Part shown: positions 1-10,257 of the stretch, piece by piece
How the letters are laid out: every line of letters begins with the position of its first letter
Position numbering within the stretch: position 1 is the stretch's first letter
DNA from: Thereva unica
Lineage: Eukaryota; Arthropoda; Insecta; Diptera; Therevidae
DNA length: 64,000 nt
Direction of reading: 5' to 3'
Assembly (NCBI GenBank): GCA_949987705.1
Contig: OX465281.1
Span: 256,280,542 to 256,344,541, forward strand
The notes under the pieces: generated by a model
What the model saw: the letters and a program-made list of their open reading frames with translations, nothing else
Told to the model about the DNA's origin: nothing
The model's database searches: none
Made by a program: the position numbers and the translations under genes

Positions 1-651
1 TGAGTACTCAACTGTGGTACCCTGGTTACAGATAGGACCTAGGTCCACTTGTTATCGTAAGGTATAGGAATTTTGCAAACTTGTTCCATGTATTTTGATG
101 TTTTGTTCGTTTCTGGTATTAACATGCTAGTTGCTAGATTAATGTTTTACCCGGGCTGCGTATTTTTGAGTCTTCATTTCGGTTTTTTGTGTCTTCAGTT
201 TTTTTAAGAACCACTGCTTCTGTTATCTGCTCAAAATGTAACTGATTAATAAAAATAAATTGAGATGGATTTGTTTGTTCTTAGTCTTAAAATTCACAAT
301 CATCAGGTCACCATATCTCTGATCATCAGAAAGAACCCCGAACCATAAAACTTCGATTAATGCCGTCTCTTCTATTCTAAAATCCTCCTCGTATACCCTC
401 TCGCTAGTATTAGCTTTCCCAAAACTGTCCTCGTGGTGAATGCTTTTCAAAAAAAATGTAAATTGTTCCTTCAAATTATATGAATTAAATTTTTGTATTT
501 AATTTTTTATAAATCTTAACAATTTGATTCATTAAAACACTTTTTAAATTGGAATGTATGTGTGAAAGTTTTGCGTGTGCTAGTCATTGTGAATAAGGAG
601 GGCAGTATTCTTAATTTTTGTTGTTCGGGACGAGAAACAAATTCTTGCTAA
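1..651. other. No gene recognised
   Basis: This is AT-rich DNA with no convincing coding signal. The short minus-strand frame at 223-474 has no recognisable motif and no supporting splice or polyadenylation context. The stretch may be upstream or intronic sequence of the STPR gene that follows. Confidence 0.5.
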
Positions 652-687
652 CGATCGGTATTTTTAGGTGGCCTCGATGGAACAGAT

Positions 688-1506
688 ATGTTTGTTGTGA
701 ATAACTCTTCAGAAATAATCTTGTTTGACAATAATGTGCAGAAACAGTTGCAACGGATTCTATCAGAAGATACTAGTACAATTTATGAAATAAAATATGA
801 TTGCCATTTATCAGAGCAATGCCAAACATCTCTTGATATTGAGCAGAAGCCCGAGGATCGATTTAATTCAATTGATGAAACTTCTTGCCAACTCAATTCA
901 CCAATGGGAACTAAAGAAATGCATATAACGGACTCATTTGATAAATATAATTTATTAGAACCAATAAATTATGATGCTTCGACTGAATTTCAATGTCAAT
1001 GTTCACATCATAATTGTGATTGCGAACTAAAGTATTCTGAATGTAGTTTGGGCTATAAAGACATAACAGATTTACAGCGAGATACACCACGGTGTAAAAA
1101 ACAACCGAAACGTAAAAAAGGAAAAAGAGGAAATCAAAGCAATTTAAGTATTAACGAGAGATTGGCACGTCGTCGTGCACTTCGTGCTGCTCGTACTCGT
1201 AAGCATCGAATGAATATGTCTCCCGAAGAATCACAGCGACGACGCGATATGGAAGCTGCTCGTCAAAGGCTAAAGCGTGCTACATACACGGCTGAAAAAA
1301 TGGAACGAATACGCATCGCTCATGCTGAGCGTGCAAGAATACGACGAGCGAATACTTCGGCAGAAGTATTATCAGCACAGAGGGCCCGAGATGCTGCTCG
1401 AAGACGAGAAATTCGTGCTAGATTAAATCCAGAAAAGGCTGCAGAAATACGGGCTAATGATGCTGCTCGTAAGAGGTATACGCGTGCTATGTCACGTGCT
1501 CTCTGA
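688..1506 (+). CDS. STPR-domain (FMBP-1-like) putative DNA-binding protein
   Basis: The 272-residue protein ends in five back-to-back 23-residue repeats, at about residues 156-178, 179-201, 202-224, 225-247 and 248-270. Each is rich in Arg and Ala with a recurring AAR/AER core. This is the STPR ('one score and three peptide repeat') layout known from Bombyx FMBP-1, where it binds AT-rich DNA. A Lys/Arg-rich linker (residues 135-150, KKQPKRKKGKRG) precedes it and may be a nuclear signal. The N-terminal half is acidic and holds a Cys/His cluster (residues 101-120) of unknown role. The frame stays open upstream to 652, and a TTTTTAG splice-acceptor-like run ends at 667, so an extra 5' exon could add residues before this Met. 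A nuclear transcriptional role is inferred from the family. Some transposon proteins also carry STPR-like repeats, but here the repeats are C-terminal and no transposase domain follows. Confidence 0.75.
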   Translation: MFVVNNSSEIILFDNNVQKQLQRILSEDTSTIYEIKYDCHLSEQCQTSLDIEQKPEDRFNSIDETSCQLNSPMGTKEMHITDSFDKYNLLEPINYDASTEFQCQCSHHNCDCELKYSECSLGYKDITDLQRDTPRCKKQPKRKKGKRGNQSNLSINERLARRRALRAARTRKHRMNMSPEESQRRRDMEAARQRLKRATYTAEKMERIRIAHAERARIRRANTSAEVLSAQRARDAARRREIRARLNPEKAAEIRANDAARKRYTRAMSRAL

Positions 1507-1736
1507 ACAGCTAATGAGCAGATGATGAGTAATAATTCCGAAAGTGATCTTTGGTTGAAAATGGAAGATCATCTTAGCTGACATCATTTACCAATTAAAT
1601 ATATTTATGTATTCATGTATGTTTGAAAGTAATCTTCCGACAATGTGCATCATTGTGCACATCTTTTATGTATTATAATAGTTTTGTTACCTTTATTATT
1701 TATTTCAAAACTCACTATGAATTAAAAAGACTTATT

Positions 1737-1757
1737 AATAAAGAAAAGATGAATAAA
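1737..1757 (+). terminator. Polyadenylation signals downstream of the STPR gene
   Basis: Two AATAAA hexamers occur at 1737-1742 and 1752-1757, about 230-250 bp after the STPR stop codon, in AT-rich sequence. That is a plausible 3' end for the gene. Confidence 0.45.
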
Positions 1758-1811
1758 AGTTGTAATTTCCAATAGTTAATAATAAATTAATGATTGTGAC
1801 TTTGAAAGAGC

Positions 1812-1886
1812 GCTGGGTTGTAATAGCTCTTGGGAGCCACACGACTGAAAGATGTGCACAAGCTGTGAGTTCGAGTTAGAGGTATA
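1812..1886 (+). pseudogene. tRNA-Phe-like relic or SINE head
   Basis: The order of motifs matches a tRNA-Phe gene: an A-box-like TAGCTCTTGGGAG, an anticodon-arm-like GACTGAAAGAT (anticodon GAA with an extra A), and a B-box-like GAGTTCGAGTT. Indels in the D and anticodon arms and a poor acceptor stem argue against a working tRNA. It could be a decayed tRNA gene or the head of a tRNA-derived SINE. The following 100 bp has no recognised counterpart in the window. Confidence 0.4.
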
Positions 1887-1889
1887 AGC

Positions 1890-2590
1890 AGAGTCAACTA
1901 TTGCCCGAGTCTGCTTTAAACTTTACCATAAATCCATAGTAAATCCAATAATTCTCTACAGAATGCCTCGGTTCTTCTTCAATTTTTCTGGACTCAATTT
2001 TACGCTCCAACTTTAAGACGCATGAAACCTTGAAACACATTTTTGTTTCTGGTTTTGCTACCTCTTCTGTCTGACCCTCCCTCTAAAGCAGTATTCGAAC
2101 TAGTTCATCTTCAAAACGGCCTGTTTAACACTGTCTCGATGTCCCAATTTGCACATTTAAAATCCTTTTGTGATTTTGGGAATAAAAAGTAATCAAATGC
2201 GGCCAAATGTGGACTGTAGGGTGTATGGAAATAAGATTTCCTAACGACATTCTCTTCAAAGGAAGGAACTACACATGCCGTGATATGCGCATCTATATTT
2301 AGAAAGAACGACCAAAATGGTAAATTTTTGACATAATGGCTGATAACTTCCGTAGCAGTGGTTCATGAGGTAGAAAATGTCCATTTGTATAGTCTTCGAT
2401 GTAACTAACATGTTGCAAAAAATTATTTTGAGACTGGAAGCAGTTCCTTTGTCACTAAAATTTGATGCTTATTTGACTCCACTACTGGTGCAAAGAAGGA
2501 AAACGTCAATTTTTTGCTCAATATTATTGATAGTCTAGAGGCCACTTTACTTGCCGGGAAATGATTTTTTTATGTGATAGTCTAAGCTCT
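1890..2590. other. No gene recognised
   Basis: Roughly 700 bp without a supported gene or repeat boundary. It ends where MITE family A begins. Confidence 0.4.
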
Positions 2591-2591
2591 G

Positions 2592-2923
2592 GGGCCGTAT
2601 TTGGTTTCTCGAGTCGATGAATCGACTCGGCAAAAAAAGCTTCTCGATTTTCTTTAAGTTTCGTATTTGGTTTCACGACCAAATCCACAGCTAAGCGCAG
2701 CCATACAAAACCATCAAATTGGGTGATATTACTTCAAGGCAGCAAATCACGTATATTTAATTAAAATAGAGATTGTTAAAAGTTTATTGCATGCATAAAT
2801 TGAGCTTTTTAATAATCGTCAAACGTCTTTATCGACACGAAAAGAGACGATATCGTGTCGCCAAATGCCAATTTTTATTTATCGACAGACGACAAAGTCG
2901 ACTCGAGAAACCAAATACGGGCC
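2592..2923. mobile_element. MITE family A, copy 1
   Basis: A 332-bp element with terminal inverted repeats beginning GGGCCGTATTTGGTTTC and ending in the complement (GAGAAACCAAATACGG). The interior matches copy 2 at 20792-21129 in the opposite orientation, sharing the palindromic GCATGC core and the AAACGTC/CTTTATCG stretches. Flanking triplets are CTG on the left and CAG on the right, a CWG target compatible with a PIF/Harbinger-type element. No coding capacity. Confidence 0.75.
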
Positions 2924-2926
2924 CAG

Positions 2927-3800
2927 GTGTCACCCTTTGTACTACTAGTACGATAGGTCATGGTGCAATGTTCAGTAGTAAGCTTAGCTCGAAGGAATGA
3001 ATAGATTAGGGAGAGTCAAGGGGGTGTTGGAGAAAATGGCGATGAACCTTGCGTTTGAACTCTTGGGTGTTGTATGAGTTCGGCAATACTGACTTTGGAA
3101 GGTTTTCCCAAGACGAGTTGTTCTTGTTATAAACGAATTTCTAGATCGGAGTGTGCGCGAAGATAAGGGCTGTATACTGGGGGGGTTGGCCGAGCGGCAA
3201 GTCTTGTGTTGCGGGAGAAATGTTGCCGTGGCGGCATGGAGGTTACTTATTTCAATGGAGTAGTCATTATGAGAAGAGCGATGAAATTTTGCAAGAACTG
3301 CTCCTGGTGACTTAATCAATCTACTGAAGAGCAAATGGCGCTAAGTTCAACCGCCTTGTTCAGCCAAGCTAAGATGATTCCTGGGGCCCTGGCCCAGATC
3401 TACGAGTTGTATTCGAGACAGGGACGAATGTAGGACTTGTAGATTATAGCCCTGGCAGACGGCTGAAAGAGGAATTTGCACCTTTTGAGGAATCCTAGGC
3501 ACTGGGATGCTTGTTTAGCAATTTGGAATATGTGGTTATTTCAGCATAGATCTTCAGCTAATGTTACTCCAGGGATGTTTAGAGACGGTTCTGCGATCTT
3601 ATTGTCCACTGAAATAAAAAGAGGGTCGATGCAAGTTTTATTGGAGATGAGACAATACTTCGTTTTTAATGCGTTAAATTCAACACGGTTCTTCAGGCCC
3701 CAATCAAGAATTCGTGCAATGTCCCTGTTGATTGAATTGGACAAGAGTTGGCGATGATGTAGACAAGGGCATTGAGCAATTTTCCGATGTTTCGCTTTTC
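2927..3800 (-). pseudogene. Jockey-like non-LTR reverse transcriptase fragment (family F1)
   Basis: Read on the minus strand, frames with interruptions give the later part of a reverse transcriptase. A segment at about 3790-3545 resembles the palm-to-thumb region (SNSINRDIARILDWG, then FNALKTKYCLIS). Shorter segments down to 2930 resemble the SYIRP-LEYNS and SVFPDSYNI-type C-terminal motifs. The same family appears on the plus strand at 17640-18480, 18838-19125 and 28180-28415, and on the minus strand at 21133-22210. The copy is 5'-truncated with frameshifts, and its 3' side abuts MITE A copy 1. Confidence 0.6.
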
Positions 3801-3878
3801 TTTCTGAGTCCTGCCGAAGCATTTCTTGTCACTCGAGAGCTTTTTTTAACAAGCTCGATCGTTTTTGTCTTTGAACAG

Positions 3879-4198
3879 GGCCTGTACACTCCCGAAGACG
3901 AGACGACGAGGAAACGAAACGAAATAACGAGACGAATCGAAAATTGATTTCCTACTCCTGGAGACGATAATCTCGTATTGCCTTGCGCTTGTAAATTTTG
4001 ACCTATTATGCAAAACAAATTAAAACTATCAAAATAATTAACAATCCCAACATACAATTTAGCAAGCACTAACGTCTAAACGAAGGCGATTACAAATATG
4101 TCATCGTTTGTTTAGACGAAAACGAGACGATATCGTCTTCCAAGGTAGCATTTTGACAAAACGGTTTCGTTTTCGTTTCGTCTTGGGGAGTACAGGCT
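3879..4198. mobile_element. MITE family B, PIF/Harbinger-like
   Basis: A 320-bp element with imperfect inverted ends: GGCCTGTACACTCCCGAAG on the left and the complement of AGCCTGTACTCCCCAAG on the right. A 3-bp CAG duplication flanks it (3876-3878 and 4199-4201). Sub-terminal ACGAAACGAAA and GAGACGATA motifs recur in both orientations. No coding capacity. A related left end forms half of the chimeric element at 12375-12504. Confidence 0.75.
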
Positions 4199-4201
4199 CA
4201 G

Positions 4202-5159
4202 GTTTTTATCAACCCTTTCCTTGATTATAGTCGGAGTTGTGAAGATCTTTTGTTTTCCATTAGAAAAGGAAAATTCAGATACAAAAATAGAGCATCTATG
4301 AAAATGGCCGTGATTCAATCCTAACTGCAAATTCGCAAGGACGCCACACACAGCTCACCAGAGATAAGAAAAATGCATCGTTGATTAACCGTACAAGCAC
4401 AGAACAAAAACAATCACGAGGTTTCCGGTTGTAGGAACACATCTATTAATTGTGTTGATTTTCAAAATGGCCTGTCCTTCCGAGACTATATGATGACATT
4501 ATGTAGCTTTGAATCTTTAATTGGGCTGGTTTTATGATGCAATTTTCGGATAGACATAGATCTTTTCTAATTGATTTGATTCGCTTTATCCTTGTACTTC
4601 ATTAGTAATCCTCTGCATTACATAGGTCCGTATATTTGCATTGTGAAAAGGAATTAAGTGCGCCGGTGGACTGTATTTGTACTTTGGGAAATATGTCGAA
4701 GGTTAAGAGCTCGTTCTCACAGATGATATTGTTGAAAGTTCATCTCTTTAAGAGTTTGGCTTACTTGCATATAGACCTTTTAAACGACGCATAACTTATA
4801 AGTCCTAAAGCAGGCTGTATTCGTCCCAATGTAAGTTGCTAATTATAAATGGCGACGTAAATTAAATTTCGATCGAGGTATGATGTTACTGTATCGATAC
4901 TGTAACTAGTTTTAGTAATTCTATAATTGGCATTTTGATCCTGAATATGATGCGTTCTTTGGTAGATCGTCCTTTTATGGATATGAGTTGAGTATTGCAA
5001 TATATCGTTCTGTGCGGCAGGAAATCTTAGGTGGTAAGTTTTTTCGTATTTTCTAAAGCTCATTTCGTACGTGATTGACGGAAGTGTTAATAGCGAATTG
5101 AATTTTCCTTGATGTGTGTCCGTCAGTACCATTAGGATCGCTGCATGAATGCTTTGAAC
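4202..5159. other. No gene recognised
   Basis: About 950 bp of unique-looking AT-rich DNA. A 97-residue minus-strand frame at 4839-5132 has no recognisable family. Confidence 0.4.
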
Positions 5160-5783
5160 TTAAGCTGATGTTGATATCTGGGCTATCATATACGACAAAG
5201 TGTTATCCTTGACTTGGAACAACTTTTATTCAACATTTTAGATGTAATCCGATTAATATGTCCTTACTTATTTATTCACGTCCTCCTGCTCACGTCGATA
5301 GAATTACAGACGTGTGATTGATTTGATATTAGCTGGGAGAAGTGATTTCCATTTATCCGGGTACTCTTTAAGTAGTTTGGAATGTCTTGTTTGTCGAGTA
5401 TCGTTAAATTTGATTGTGTTCGACAGGAATTACACCTTGAGGTTATTGTTCAGGACATCCAGGGTAAAACAAGATATAAGCAATTTCCGTCTAAGGGATA
5501 GAGGGTGAGGAAGGTTGTGAAAATCCGAAGGGTTATAGAGGTTCCTAAGCGCGAAAAGAAGTAACTTCTTTTGGACAGATTCTGTTCGGTTTATACTAAC
5601 TTGAAATATAGGGTCCCAGATTTGGCACGCATATTCAAGAATAGGACGAACTAAAGAGCAAAACAAGGCTTTAACATTGTCGATAGCTCATTTGTCATTG
5701 TCTATAGCTCTTCTCTTGATAAAGACCAACAGCTTGTTGGATCTAGCAATAATATTATCATAGTGTAAGTTAAAGTTTAACTT
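5160..5783 (-). pseudogene. Jockey-like reverse transcriptase, downstream half
   Basis: On the minus strand this begins at the transposon boundary and reads LNFNLHYDNIIARSNKLL, then ALFCSLVRPILEYACQIWD and NRTESVQKKLLLFALR. These are the thumb and C-terminal motifs of jockey-type non-LTR elements. A stop lies in the stretch after RRAIDND, and the reading frame closes after about 5420. It is the direct continuation of the fragment at 10258-10672: the two halves join in frame when the intervening 4474-bp transposon and one AA duplicate are removed. Confidence 0.8.
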
Positions 5784-6103
5784 CCCACAAGGAAAAGGAA
5801 ACATACAATCATGAATGCAGGAAACCTTCCAAAGAAGTTTAGAAGCATTCCCCTCCGTGCTCTAGTTCATATTCTTTTTATACATCCATGTCATTGGATG
5901 GAAGACTTCCTTTTACCTTCTATTGAAGTTTTTACGAAGTCTTCTGTTTTTATTCTGCAGAAGTGATATGAAAACATTCTTTGCAAATTATTTGGAATTT
6001 TATAAGAAAACTTCATTTGCCTTTTCTTGGAAGCTATTTTGAAGCATGCACTTTGCATTCTGGAAGAGTAATAAATCACAAACATGATTTTTAATTACAA
6101 ATG

Positions 6104-6632
6104 TTAGTTTATATATCTGTGGATTTGTTCGATAGCCGCATAAATGTACTTTTTTCGGGAATCGTATAGAAATGACGTACATTGATCAATCAAAAATCGT
6201 AAAGAAAAGTGAGACTTTTCTCGTTAGCAACACTTTTCTTCACGATTTTAGAAAAAATCGTAAAGATCGTGAATCTTACTGTTTTCCACGATTCTAGTTA
6301 GCAATCACTAAATATCCTGCGAAAACAATGGCCAGTATAACTATTTACATTTGGTAGTTCTAGATATTGCGCAGTTTTCTTTGGCATACTGTCTCACTTT
6401 TCTTTACGATTTTTGATTTTCAATGTACGTATTTCTATACGATTTCCGAAAAAATAGCATGTTCAACGCGTTAAGAAAAGTGAGTTTTCTAGCTCGTGTA
6501 AATGTTTAATTCACGAGCGAGCGTAGCTCACTGCAAAATTATCACTTTTCTTTACTTGTAGAACAATCTACTATTCTTCTCGAATGTAACATACGCGGTT
6601 ATCGAATAAATTCACAGATATAACTTTATAAT
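6104..6632. repeat. Sub-terminal foldback and motif array inside the transposon
   Basis: Arms at about 6104-6215 and 6388-6632 are imperfect reverse complements, both containing ATCGTATAGAAAT and AATCGTAAAGAAAAGTGAGAC-type segments. The right arm has about 125 extra bases near 6460-6585. Within and between the arms the motif CGTAAAGAAAAGTGA, or close variants, occurs at least five times in both orientations (near 6196, 6235, 6395, 6475, 6545). Such arrays commonly bind transposase in CACTA-like elements. A nested MITE is the alternative. Confidence 0.6.
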
Positions 6633-6874
6633 ACAATATGTCTATATTTTTTAGATTTTTAAGATTCAAGTTAATAGAAAAAACAAATTAATTCGACTTC
6701 AACATTTTTATTCAAAAATACATGTATATAAAAGTAAATAAAAATTCAAATTTCGGTATTTCAATAAAAACAAAATTTGGGTGTTGATCCGATTTATAAG
6801 AGTGAGTCTGAAAAATTTAACAACAATAATTGATTAGGATCAACATTTTGGTATTGTTTTGTTTAACTTACTAA

Positions 6875-7644
6875 TTAACGGTTTTCCTTATCAGATTCAT
6901 TTTTGTAATTTTTGCAGTTAAAAGTACTTTTATACACTCTCTGTTTCGCAAGGTGAATTCCTTTTTTCATTTGGTCCTCATACTCGGTATATCCCATTAC
7001 CTCTGTTTTTGTTGCTTCTACGAAAATGTAAGGGTTTCTTAATTATAAAATCTTTTTCAAATAAATATTGTAGTTACCAAAAATGAACTCTTCAAATAGT
7101 CGTAGTGATTTCAGAGGGAACAGTTTCTTCGCACCATTCCAATTTACCTTTAATGTGATTTCTTCGGCAATCAATAAATTAAAGGATTTAGAAAGTGGGG
7201 TCCTTCCCACAAATTGTCTGATATAAGAAATCTAAAAGGATGAAAAGGAAAATTAAAATAATTGCTCTAAAAACTTTAATAGTGTTGGAACCTACTAATG
7301 TACTTTCTTCTATTTTTTCTATTTCTTTGTCAATATTACGCAAATCGTCCATAGTTTTTATAGGGAAAAGTTTTATATTATTAACTTGTGGAAATATCCG
7401 TTCAGCAATGCGTTCTAAAAGAAGTGTCTGGCGTTTCAGGACTTCATTTTGTTCTTTTAACATTTGAATGATTAATTCCTGTTTATCTTCTGCAAATAAA
7501 AATTTTATAACGTTGTATATCTAAAAATCAGAAATCTTTACCTGTAGTATTTCGTGGATATACATTTTGAAAATTCATTTCATTCAACTGCGCATTGCAT
7601 CTAAATACTGGTGTTGGTTGAAATAGTTGTTTCTTTGGTTCCAT
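6875..7644 (-). CDS. DUF4806-domain protein encoded by the transposon, four exons
   Basis: I predict four exons on the minus strand: 7644-7542, 7489-7275, 7231-7078 and 7017-6875. The introns are 52, 43 and 60 bp, all GT-AG, and phases agree throughout to give a 204-residue protein ending at TAA 6877-6875. The first exon starts MEPKKQLFQPTPVF. A coiled-coil-like segment (residues about 36-62, KQELIIQMLKEQNEVLKRQ) is followed by the LFPIKTMDDLRNIDKEI motif typical of the start of DUF4806. A second motif (INWNG-like VNWNGAKKLFPLKSLRLFEE) matches the domain's end. The tail is Lys-rich. The domain's function is unknown; from memory it often accompanies this transposase family. The weakest point is the 43-bp intron, whose donor (AAA|GTTTTT) is poor. 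No stop or frameshift interrupts the model, unlike the neighbouring transposase. Confidence 0.7.
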
Positions 7645-7696
7645 TGTTATTCTATTATAAATTGAATGTGTGATGTAAAATAATGAAGGCTTGCTT

Positions 7697-9648
7697 TCAG
7701 GATATGTAATGATGTAAAATTGGTATGAACAAAAACTGACTGTTTTCAGGTATACTCATGACCTTACAAAGAATGTTTTCAATTTTGAATTTCTCCTCTG
7801 TGTCGCTAAGGTTGCTAACTATACTTATACCTAGAGATATCGAAGACTCGAAAGGTTCTGTAAAGTAATCAGTAAGGTTTGTAAACCTGCGCCCAAGGAC
7901 ATAATCTTCATTGTTATCTTTTGCAAAACCTATTATTTTTATTGGTATAAAAGGACGAATGTAACAGCAATTATTCGGTATCATGTCACTTAAATAAAAT
8001 TGATCGCAATAATAGTTTCTATACATTGGTGCAGATAAAATTTCAGTTTTTTTCTTTGAAAGTCTTTGTTTGTAAACCGGTTGTATTTCACCAAAAGTAG
8101 CTCTCTCTCTATTATTCTATTGTTTAATTGTTCTAATATTTTAGTAGGACGACGAGTATCGCGTTTCAAAATTCGCATATAGTTTTCGAAACGGTATGCC
8201 GTAAAGTTATCTATGTTGCCATATTGACGAACGCAATCCACAATATGTAGCAAATTATGTACATTATAACTTATTTTGTCATGTCCATAGTAAAATCCAA
8301 AATTGTGTACAAATGTCTCAAGCATTGCTTGTACACAGATTAAATTTCTTGTGCAATTTTTCGGACAAGACATCAATCTATACGCTCCGTGTAATAATAG
8401 GAAATGTGTGTATAGGTCTTCATGCAAAATGTTCTTAAAAATAACAATTCCCGTATAAAGAAGAACTTGCCGGAATTCTACAGCCTTCCATTTACTTATA
8501 TTTTCAAAGCTCCTTGGACGCCTAGAAAATTCTTTCGGTACATACTTTCTGAGAGAAATTAATTTTGAATTAATTGACTGTTTTTGGATGTTACTTAATT
8601 TTGGCAATTCGTATTTGTCTTTCCATATACTTAGCAAAATTTTTTTTGTAACCCCCAAATCAATAAGATGCATACTATCAAGAGGAAATTGGGATATCAT
8701 TTTAATTTGTATTTCTTCTAAGATATGAGTTTTTTCTCTGAATAATTGGTTATGGTAAGAAATATCTCCGCGAAATTTGAATTCCTCATCTGTTCTAAGT
8801 ACTCCAGCTTCTGTGCTATAGGTTAACCTGTTGTTTATTTTCTTTGCTTTTTGTTTACATTTTGAGCAGCCATTACTTGACGTGTGTCCGACAACCCCCG
8901 TTACAAAAGCCTTTGCAGGGGCATCGCATATAAATAACCTTATCTCAAATTTAAAAATTTTGTTATTGATTTGTACACCTTCTTTTTGTAAAACCTTCAC
9001 TTCTTCGACAAATTCTTTTAAGTAGTCATTAATATTTGCAGGTTTTTGCTCTCCAAGATAAGCCCCAATTAAAAAAGGTCTTATCATTGTTTGGTTTGAT
9101 AAAGACCCCAGTATTGGCCAGAGAGTTGTGTTGGAGCTTTTGAACAATGGTAACCCATCAATTCCTATGTCCAGAGACAATATGTTGGTTTCTCCTAACA
9201 TCTTCAACTGCAACATTTTAAGACCATTAGCAATCCCAAAATGCAAGTAAGATCCAGATTCAATAGCTATAATTTTGGGTTTATTATCTGTATTTGTTCT
9301 CAATAATGTCTTTGCTGATTTCGGGACATTTACTCCATTTTTATTTAATATTTTCAAAAGGTCGTTGCATGCTGCTCTACTTATATTGTGGCTTATATAC
9401 CAACTAGATAAATCATTTGTTAATTGACGTTCGTTTTTTGATTTAGCATGTACATCTCTTAATAAAAATGGGTCTTCTTCTTGTTCTCGATTTTGGAACT
9501 GCTCTTCCACATTACTCCAAGTACCGTTAGAATTATGCTCGAGTTCTAATTCTTTTTCTAAATTATTGGTTTTGAAGTATTTGTCCCCTTCTTTACAAAG
9601 TAGTCGCTTAAAATGCCTCTTGCTCACTCCAGCTATTTGATTCGACAT
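7697..9648 (-). pseudogene. Tnp2-like (CACTA/EnSpm-type) transposase, one frameshift
   Basis: The main frame (9648-7990) gives 552 residues. A fully open second frame down to 7697 carries the expected C-terminal domain (IPNNCCYIRPF, EDYVLGRRF), so a full product would be about 650 residues. The break lies near 8040-8060, next to a run of seven T on the plus strand. Visible features are an N-terminal 'ISRAACNDLLKIL...LPK-like LLRT' region (residues 85-118), DGLPLFKSSNTTLWPILG (about 164-181), ICDAPAKAF (240-248), CxxC at 261/264, LDSMHLIDLG (323-332), HNLLHIVDCV and FENYMR (487-492). The IDG Asp, CDAP Asp and FENYM Glu are the likely DDE triad of the RNase H fold. It may be a real one-base loss or an assembly error in the homopolymer. 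Confidence 0.8.
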
Positions 9649-9659
9649 ATCTAACTAAC

Positions 9660-10256
9660 CACAATATCCTATTGAAACTAAAGAAACTATAATGAATATC
9701 GTGGCGACTTTAAAATCACTTAATTTTATACTTATGAGAAAAACTATAAAAACATTAGTGCAAATTAAGACTATCACATGACAGATAATTTGAAATGAAA
9801 ATTACTCCCGAAAACGAAGTAATATATCTATGGCGATGTTTGTAAATTATTGATAAAGAAGAGGGACACCATTATTACTAGATTATACCATACTCGCAAA
9901 ATAAGTTAAAGTGTGATAAAAATTGAGATTTTGATTTTCTTTTTTTGATAAGATATCAAAATCACTTACCTTTTAAAATTCACTTTTTTCACTCTTTAAT
10001 AAATAAATTCTTCACTATAAAATATTTCTATGCACTGCCACAGCTCGAACAAAAGTGCGCGTCTCTAATAAAAACAGAATTCTTTAAAACAGAAAACTGA
10101 ACAAGTCCAAACAAGAAATTTTCAATTCAACCGAATTCTAAGAATGAAGTTTTTGCAGAAATAAAATTCAAAAAATTCTCTATACCTTCTCTGGGCAACG
10201 AGCAGGAAGACTTCCTTATTCCTACCAAGAGAAAGCATTCTCAATTTTCCTTGTGG
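9660..10256 (-). promoter_or_regulatory. Transposon 5' leader and probable promoter region
   Basis: About 600 bp of non-coding AT-rich DNA separates the transposase start from the transposon end. Since both genes read leftward, the promoter should lie here. The palindrome GGAAGACTTCC lies near 10205. No specific core promoter motif can be assigned. Confidence 0.35.
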
Positions 10257-10257
10257 G

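Larger units (their letters stand above)
5784..10257 (-). mobile_element. Two-gene DNA transposon (Tnp2-like transposase plus DUF4806 gene)
   Basis: The 4474-bp element starts CCCACAAGGAAAA and ends TTTTCCTTGTGGG, a 13-bp perfect terminal inverted repeat. Flanking TT (5782-5783 and 10258-10259) is the target duplication. Removing element plus one TT restores the host reverse-transcriptase frame through the residues VLDS|KLNF. The palindrome GGAAGACTTCC recurs near both ends (about 5900 and 10205), as expected of sub-terminal transposase sites. Both genes run on the minus strand: transposase at 9648-7697, then the DUF4806 gene at 7644-6875. The transposase lineage resembles CACTA/EnSpm (CMC) elements, but the termini are not CACTA. 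The element is probably immobile now because of the transposase frameshift. Confidence 0.85.
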
